Notes under the pieces: model-generated
What the model was told of the DNA's origin: nothing
Databases searched by the model: none
What the model saw: only the letters and a program-made list of their open reading frames with translations
In this document: in pieces, positions 9,261 to 14,616 of the stretch
Layout of the letters: each line of letters starts with the position of its first letter
Numbering within the stretch: position 1 is the stretch's first letter
Position numbers and translations under genes: made by a program
Assembly (NCBI GenBank): GCA_001598975.1
Contig: BBXU01003081.1
Coordinates: forward strand, 1 to 14,616
Length of the DNA: 14,616 bases
DNA from: Parachlorella kessleri
Lineage: Eukaryota > Chlorophyta > Trebouxiophyceae > Chlorellales > Chlorellaceae
Reading direction: 5' to 3'

Positions 9261-9927
9261 GCACTGCAGACCGTGGAGACTTGCCGGCATCTGGCTGTCA
9301 TTAGCATGGGTGGCAGGTAGTGCAACATTATTTGCAAGTCATTTGGGCACTGGGGGCTGTAGCCCACACTGACAGTGCAAGGCCCGGTACAGGCTCATGA
9401 TCTGTGTGGGGCCTTCATGCCCTCGCCGCCCTCCAGCATTCCCAGTCCTGTTGTACGCTGCAAGAGAAATGTGAAGTCCCATGTCAACAAAGGCCAAGCG
9501 TGTCACGAAGGTTGTTTGATTTAGTAGATGCTATTGGAGAGAAACCATGCAAACACATGGCGGTTAGCCACTGCCTTTAGCTGACAAAAAATTACCTCCC
9601 GCTCCCGTCACATATTCAAACAGACTCCGAAAGTCAAGGCACATGAGAACGGGGGGTGAAAATGCTATGACTAAGTCAACCAAGCAGCCCAACCCTCCAG
9701 GCTGGCAGGGCCCTAGGCTTGCGCTGGGAGTATCCTATATCTACTGGCTCTCACACATACGCAAGCCCCCAGCGCCTCACTTGCCTCCTGCTCTGTCTGC
9801 CACATATACCTGCTCCCCCTACCAGCCACCAGTTAAATGTTAGGTCACGTCAGGCCAGGATCAGGTCACATAAGTCACAAGTTGCTGAGTCAAAAGGTTC
9901 AGGGATGCCTTCCCTTAGCCAGCCGGC
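9261..9927. other. Convergent intergenic region: 3' flanks of the RlmM-like and USP genes
   Basis: About 670 bases between two facing stop codons. No TGTAA is found on either strand here, unlike the other intergenic stretches, so the poly(A) signals of both genes must be variants (TGCAA occurs on the plus strand near 9321, 9333 and 9376) or lie further away. No gene, RNA or repeat was recognised. Confidence 0.65.
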
Positions 9928-12501
9928 CTATGCATGAAGGACTACCACCGGCTGCTTGCAGTGTCCGCACACATACTTGGCCACGCTTCCCTGCACCCAC
10001 GTCACCCAACTCGTTGTCATGGTAGCTGCACCAGCTGTGTGGCAAGCAAGCTTGCCACTCGACGAACTCCTTGGCTGGCAGGCAATTTCGCATGCACATG
10101 ACGCCCCCTAAAATGTCATACGGCAACTGCACGCCTTGCTGCTGCTGGGACCCGGCCTGGCACATTATAAAGACAGCATTTCTGGCGTGGCGCAGAGAAG
10201 CCGTGCAGGGCAACCTGCCCACAAAATGAGAGCAAGGACTGGTGGTAGAGCTGGCAAATTCTCTGCGGGACCACGCAGCTGCACAAATTGCATGTGGGGG
10301 GTACGGTACGGTTGTGTTAAGGCTTCCAGCGTGCACTAGTGAATGGGGAGTGGCACCTGCACACAGTACCGGCAGGACCACCCACCAGGAAGAGCTCATG
10401 CAGGAGACCTCTCTGGTGCTTGGCCAAAACCACTGCATGAGCCTGCACACTTGACACAGGACACATCAGCACTTGCTTGGGGTGCCTCAGGAGGCCCGCG
10501 CCGTCGGAACGGGTGGCACTACATCAACCTACTGCCAAGGGGTCACAGGAGGACCATGGGGAGCTGCTGGGCAGGAAGCACAGTCGGACACTCAGCTGCT
10601 TGCCCCATGCAAAGGTGGTTGTGGGCCGCACAGTATGCCATCCATGCCATGCGGCTGCTTTGGGTGCATGCCAGACAATGCAAGGGTTGCCTGGGTGTTG
10701 CTGTGAGAGGCTGGCGCTCACCTTGAGCGAGTCGGCACGCTTGCAAATTATCTCCCCGATGTTGTCGGTCGAGACCATAAAGTGAACAATCTCGACCTGC
10801 GGCAAGCCACGGGCAGCATCTTTGGCAGGCCTCCTCCATGCTGTAGGCATACCTACCAGCAGGACACACTAGGCAGGCATGCAAGGCGAGCGCAAGGCAC
10901 GCGCAGCGTGACTTTTCTGAGGGCTGGGCTGCCCACCGTGTAGGGGATCTCGCGAGGCGTCAGGATCTTGTCAAAGCGCTCCTTGATGAAGTCCTTGGCT
11001 TCCTCCACCTGCGTCCCACGAGTGGCCAGGTGGGGGACAGTGGGCGTTGGGGTTCCAGCCAAGCTGACCGGCAGCGCAGCGGAGCGAGCGAGGGAGCGAG
11101 CGAACGCGTGCGCACATTCTCCCTTGGCAAGCGACACTGGCGGACGGGCAGTCCCTCGGCCTGTGAGCAGAGTGCTAGCCAGCCAGGGTTGGAGGCTTGG
11201 GCGGCTGCATATTGCTGGCAGGCAGCCCAGGATACGATGCTATGCGGCAATTTTGGCCTCATGCGGGCCCAGCGTATTTGTGGCCCAGCAGCCCCAAATC
11301 ACTAAACAGGCGAAAACTGTTGTTTCTTTGGGCTTATGGTGCTTGTTATTTGCACCTAGTGCTATCATAACCTCCTTAAGTTGGTAGATGCACTGCCGAT
11401 CGGCTCCAGACCACCCATCTGAGCCTCCGCAACCCCAATGTTAGAGGTCTGATATTGGGCAGGTGGCTACGTGAACCCCGCAACCTCCCGTGCAACCTTT
11501 CGTTTCTTAGTGTATAGGAACACTTGTTCGTTTTTGCTGCGCTCCGCGTAGAGGTTTTCCCAGGTTTCTTCACGAACATGATCGCAGACATGCCTTCAAC
11601 TTCAGCTATCCAGCGCTATACGGCAAGCCCGACGATCAACAGTTTCTTTGGGTCGTGTTGGGGTATCCGATACCTGTACTGCCCTGCGAAATTGAGCGTA
11701 CAGCTTAAAATCAGACCTCGGCCTTGCAGACCTTTCCTGCACTGGGACCGCCCCAGGGAGTTTATAGGTTCTTTATCACACTCCCTCGAGGTCCTTCTTC
11801 TAGTTTGGCCCAATGAAAACGTTTCTGTCTAGCCCTCTGCAGTTAGAGGACTTTTCCCGCCGAATATGTAAAAATGCAGGGGCGGCCGCCCGATAAACTG
11901 CCGTATGCTACTGCCTTCCCTCGACTGCACCCAAGGTGCCAGGGAGGTGTTAATACGCCAGTAAAGAAACAGGTGGTCAAGTGAACACCCCTCTCAACCT
12001 CTCCTCAAAAGATGAGGTAGGCAGGTTACGACTCACGCGCTTCAGGTCCTGTGTTGAAGGCGAGGGCCCAAGGGGGAAGGGGAGTGCCATGTCGACCACC
12101 ACTGGCGAGGGGTCTCCCACCACCGGCACCACATGCACCAGGCGCAGGTCATCGCCCCCTTTGTACAGGTTCTGAAGAGCCCACTCCAACGACTTCTCTG
12201 ATGACTGCAGGGGCCGCACAGCCAAGGGGGCGTCAGCCGGGGGTGCTGAAGGCGCAGGAACCGCGGGCTGGGCTGCCAGTTGCCGGGATAAGGGCTGATA
12301 AAGAGGTAGCAATAGAGGGCCAAACTAGTTCAGCATACTCCATGCCCCAACCCAATAGCTATTCTACATCTAGTCCCTTGCCCGCACTGTCTAGGTGCCT
12401 CTTTTCCTTCATAGCCCTGTGCCTAGCCTCAGATATTTCATACTCACATCATAGTTGTCAACGGCTATCAGTATACAGCGTGCCTTCTTGCCGTTCTCCA
12501 T
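9928..12501 (-). CDS. Universal stress protein A-like domain protein
   Basis: Single-domain universal stress protein of 162 aa, the usual size for the UspA fold (alpha/beta, nucleotide-binding, usually a dimer). Exons on the minus strand: 12448-12501, 12037-12204, 10937-11008, 10722-10796, 10386-10442 and 9928-9990. Every junction is phase 0 and the sum is 163 codons with stop. The start at 12501 is followed by the first beta strand CILIAVDNYDSSEKSLEWAL (residues 9-28, with the conserved VD at 14-15). RLVHVVP is at 39-45, VEIVHFMVS at 99-107, and the C-terminal loop and strand are GSVAKYV (143-149) and QPVVVLHA (155-162). The ATP-loop consensus G-x2-G-x9-G-S is only half kept: positions 130 and 133 are Ala and Gln, while G143-S144 remain. 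ATP binding is therefore doubtful. The intron at 11009-12036 is far longer than the rest. A bZIP/G-box pair lies about 130-145 nt upstream. Confidence 0.92.
11009..12036 (-). other. Unusually long (1028 nt) intron of the USP gene
   Basis: Donor GTGAGT at 12036 and acceptor GCAG at 11009. The flanking exons join as DLKR|VEEAK without loss of USP alignment. It is more than twice as long as any other intron here. Its middle (about 11290-11880) is A/T-richer and has an open minus-strand frame, 11813-11376, broken by one TAG. No terminal inverted repeats or target duplications were found by eye, so an old insertion is possible but unproven. A short AGCG-type repeat lies at about 11080-11105. Confidence 0.8.
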
Positions 12502-12628
12502 AATGTTGTACCCTGCTGAAAACTATGCTACCAGTCTACAAGGCGGATTTAAGGATTCAAGGTTATGTATCGGTGCAAATAAGGTTTCAGCACTGGCCTC
12601 GCTCGCATGCCCACCTCCGAAACCGAGC

Positions 12629-12646
12629 TGAGTCAGCCGACACGTG
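12629..12646. promoter_or_regulatory. bZIP-type TGAGTCA and G-box CACGTG pair upstream of the USP gene
   Basis: TGAGTCA (12629-12635, an AP-1/GCN4-type site) and the palindrome CACGTG (12641-12646, a plant G-box; its flank ACACGTGG resembles an ABRE core) lie five bases apart, about 130-145 nt upstream of the USP start codon. In plants such sites bind bZIP or bHLH factors in stress and light responses. The motifs are seen in the sequence; their function here is inferred. Confidence 0.5.
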
Positions 12647-12817
12647 GTCCAGCATGGCGCGACCGAAATAGCTGCAAGCCTGACGAAACGCCACGAACTT
12701 GCATCCCTTGTTGCACTGAGATAATTATGTCGGCCGCCCTCAACCTCGTGCTTGTTCCTTGGGTTCTTAGACATATCTCCTAATGTCGGACATCGGTCAT
12801 AGGTCATAGGTGCCCCT

Positions 12818-12822
12818 TTACA
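12818..12822 (-). terminator. Candidate TGTAA polyadenylation signal for the JMJD6-like gene
   Basis: Minus-strand TGTAA within CCTGTAAAGGG, about 640 nt past the stop at 13464. It shares an identical 11-base context with the candidate signal downstream of the sirtuin gene. The 3' UTR would be long, so a nearer variant signal is possible. Confidence 0.4.
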
Positions 12823-13463
12823 GGCCTTAACGGTGGTAGGGACTGCGAACAGAGATAAAGAGAAGTGTACTGTGTTCCTTTATTCAGGGTGGCAGGTGAC
12901 GCGATCAGAGAGGAGAACCTGGTATACTGGGCTGACAGGGGTCTATGCAGATATGCTCTGTATCTTGCCTGAGATCTGAGCCAGTAGGTCTCTTTGTAGC
13001 ATCGGTGCTCAGCTTTGAGTGTTCGTTGGGCCTGGGTGTATGACTCTGGCGGTGGTGGCTCTACATGTACGTGCTAGAAATTCCTGCCCTGGCTATGCCC
13101 CGGTTGGTTCGATGGCTTAAAGTTTGCTACGAGCTAGGAACCAGGCTGCAGGAACTACGCTACCTACTCACAATTTAAGAGGTGAGAGGAGGACCTTCCT
13201 AAGTCGTGTCTATCCAGCCACGCTGCTGTCTAACCCCTTCCTGTCACTTGCAATTCCATCATAATGCCTCAAAATCAGCTTTGTAAGCTTGGCTTGATTA
13301 GCCAGTACATGCTCCAGCACCTCTGCTGTAGCTACCTATCTGCTACGCACCCCCAAGCCCGATGCACCTACTAATCACCACGTCTAGCTACAACCAAACG
13401 CTGCTCGACTAGCTATAGCACTGCCACCCCTTGCTTCCACAGTCCCAGACTGCCTTCAAAAGG

Positions 13464-14438
13464 TCACGAGGCCATTCCTCCTGTTGCCTGCCCGCAAGCT
13501 CCCTCCTGCGGCGCTGCTGCCCTGACAACCCTCTTGCGCCGCCCCTCTCCCTCACCCTCGCTGTCGCTGCTGCTTGAAGAGCTGCTGCTGCTGCTGCTGC
13601 CTGAGGAGCTGCTACTAGACGACGACCTGCTACTGCTGCTGCTGCTGGACGTGCCTGACGCGTCGTTGCCTGCAGCGGCCAACTCGTCTGCAGGCACAGC
13701 CACACAACCGTTGGGGTCCCCGGAATGGTCCCATCCTGGCAACCTGGCTGCCATCGATCCTCAACAAGGTCCACGCCAGGTGCTGCCCAGGCCCACGCTG
13801 ATTTAGCTCTAGCTACAAATCGACCTGGAGGCGCCAACGGTAGTCAGGCCTTTGAACCCCTTTTGATATACCCAAGTTGGCTGGCACCTGCCCATGGGGG
13901 AGGGAGGCCGCCTAGGGGCAGTTATCCCCCTGCACACACATACCTGCAATGCGTGCCAGGTCAGGGCGTGCCTCCCGCAGCACCCGCAGCCACTTGGCGC
14001 TCATCTTGGGCCGCCCCCTCTTAGTGCGGCGCCAGACGGCAGGGAAGTTGGCAGTGCTGCAGGGCAGCGGGGCTCACGCAGCTTGTGTTTGTGGGATGCG
14101 CTCGTAGGGGCTGGCTGGCAATGCAGCGCAGGCGCATGGCGGCAGCGCAAAATCTGCTGTGAACACTGAAGCCCACGAGCTGGTGGTGCCCCTACTGCCC
14201 ACCCTAACAGAGGGAGGAGGAGGGCGATGCCGGATGACTACTACAGCCAGGGGTGCACAGCCAGCACAGGAAAGGGCCTGTGCAGGGCGGGCCTCCCCAG
14301 GAGGGCAGGGCAGGGCAGGGCAGGCAGGGAGGGAGGCTCTGCTTGCCTGCAGTAGTTCTGGGTGACGGCGATGGTCATGTCCAGGTTGATCACAGCGTGC
14401 CACCAGCCCGCAGGCACAAACATGGTGTCGCCGGGCCC
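13464..14438 (-). CDS. JMJD6-like: JMJD6-type JmjC domain 2-oxoglutarate/Fe(II) oxygenase (C-terminal part; 5' end beyond window)
   Basis: Homologue of JMJD6, a nuclear Fe(II)/2-oxoglutarate oxygenase described as a lysyl-5-hydroxylase of splicing factors and histones and as an arginine demethylase. Exons on the minus strand: 14347-14438, 13944-14056 and a last exon ending with the stop at 13464. The first encodes the end of the JmjC barrel, GDTMFVPAGWWHAVINLD, where the His of GWWH is the distal iron ligand, then TIAVTQNYC. The second encodes STANFPAVWRRTKRGRPKMS and the helical region up to ARIAG, matching JMJD6's segment after the barrel. The last exon carries a 28-residue serine tract, then DSEGEGEGRRKR, as in animal JMJD6. 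The last acceptor is uncertain: exon start 13759 or 13735, both in phase. The proximal HxD ligands lie upstream, outside the window. The intron between the first two exons has a GC donor. Confidence 0.9.
13566..13649 (-). repeat. Poly-serine codon tract in the JMJD6-like C-terminus
   Basis: 28 codons, 26 of them Ser, in runs of 7, 8 and 11 split by one Arg and one Gly. Most are AGC, so CTG/GCT trinucleotide repeats show on the plus strand. It is followed by an acidic then basic stretch (DSEGEGEGRRKR). Animal JMJD6 has a similar Ser-rich tail at the same place, reported to affect nuclear or nucleolar localisation. Confidence 0.9.
14057..14346 (-). other. GC-AG intron in the JMJD6-like gene, with GGGCA repeats
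   Basis: Donor TGCAG|GCAAGC and acceptor CTGCAG|CACTGC; both borders are phase 2. Joining gives Q-N-Y-C-S-T-A-N-F-P-A-V-W, the same length as animal JMJD6 at this place. No GT lies near the border. Inside, plus-strand bases about 14302-14333 are a GGGCA-type tandem repeat, so the pre-mRNA is C-rich there. Confidence 0.88.
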
Positions 14439-14616
14439 CTGCAGGCAAACGAGGCAGGCAGAGGGGGGCAGGGAGGGCCGGGCATGCTTGGGCGGCCTGC
14501 TCTCCAGAAAGAGGAGGGGGCATGCGTGACCACCCCCAATTAACCCTTGGCTCCTCGATGCAAGCTTGGCAGCGCTGACTGTCGCACTGCTGGCTGTTGC
14601 CACTTTCAGCCCCCCC
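14439..14616 (-). other. Non-coding edge, probably intron of the JMJD6-like gene
   Basis: The acceptor TGCAG lies at 14443-14439. The 178 bases to the window end do not encode the residues expected just before GDTMFVP in JMJD6, so this is read as intron. The next upstream exon should lie beyond the window. Confidence 0.6.

Larger units (their letters stand above)
12502..13463. other. Intergenic region: USP promoter side and JMJD6-like 3' flank
   Basis: About 960 bases between the USP start and the upstream gene's stop, both on the minus strand. The part near 12500-12660 should be USP promoter and 5' UTR (see 12629-12646). The rest is probably the JMJD6-like 3' UTR, ending perhaps near the TGTAA at 12822. 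A GGTCATA unit is repeated twice at 12795-12808. A 94-codon minus frame at 12523-12807 has no recognisable domain and is not called. No RNA gene was found. Confidence 0.65.

Noticed and set aside
9842..9880. Imperfect AGGTCAC repeats downstream of the USP gene
   Set aside because: Only two short copies with no further structure; too weak to call a repeat element.
9899..10450. 183-codon minus-strand frame over the end of the USP gene
   Set aside because: It crosses the USP introns. The true USP exons (10386-10442 and 9928-9990) lie in another frame and match the family.
11880..11891. 12-base perfect palindrome GGGCGGCCGCCC
   Set aside because: A single GC-rich palindrome in an intron with no partner repeat; chance is adequate.
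12523..12807. 94-codon minus-strand frame upstream of USP
   Set aside because: No recognisable domain; sits in the USP promoter and 5' UTR.
13100..13135. GGTTCGAT string like a tRNA T-loop
   Set aside because: No pairing T-stem, acceptor stem or anticodon arm can be drawn around it.
13534..13806. Leu-rich plus-strand frame resembling a signal or membrane peptide
   Set aside because: It is the antisense of the AGC serine-codon repeat of the JMJD6-like gene (GCT/CTG repeats read as Leu).
13409..13837. Ala-rich 142-codon minus frame as the alternative JMJD6 C-terminus
   Set aside because: The Ser frame matches animal JMJD6 (poly-Ser, DSEGEGEGRRKR) and joins in phase with the previous exon.

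Overview
The window looks like nuclear DNA of a green alga (Chlorophyta; I lean to Trebouxiophyceae). The evidence is five intron-rich protein genes of plant/algal character, introns of about 130-430 bases, Gln/Ala/Ser low-complexity protein tails, and TGTAA motifs (the usual green-algal poly(A) signal) downstream of some stops. The lineage call is an inference from style, not from a database search. No RNA gene, CRISPR array, phage gene or intact mobile element was recognised.

Layout, left to right. (1) 247-2291, plus: last six coding exons of a Fizzy-related/CDH1/CCS52 WD40 activator of the APC/C, 5' end outside the window. (2) 2292-3086: convergent 3' flanks. (3) 3087-6494, minus: a complete eight-exon sirtuin of an atypical subgroup with a long Ala/Gln-rich C-terminal extension. 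(4) 6495-7053: divergent promoter region. (5) 7054-9260, plus: RlmM/FtsJ-type SAM-dependent RNA 2'-O-methyltransferase with a complete K-D-K-E tetrad; its N-terminal exon is uncertain. (6) 9261-9927: convergent 3' flanks. (7) 9928-12501, minus: complete six-exon universal stress protein with one unusually long intron (1028 nt). (8) 12502-13463: USP promoter with bZIP and G-box sites, plus the 3' flank of the next gene. (9) 13464 to the window end, minus: last three exons of a JMJD6-type JmjC 2-oxoglutarate oxygenase with a poly-serine tail.

The five gene models were built by matching protein-family conservation across exon junctions and checking splice phase at every junction. All four whole models close in frame. 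Two of the 23 complete introns use GC-AG borders, both supported by uninterrupted family alignment. The genes do not form an operon or pathway. Several act in regulation (cell-cycle proteolysis, NAD-dependent deacylation, histone/splicing-factor oxidation, stress response), but this is probably ordinary eukaryotic gene order. I see no convincing new multi-gene system. The most interesting items are the altered NAD pocket of the sirtuin, the GC-AG introns, the degenerate ATP loop of the USP, and the poly-Ser JMJD6 tail.
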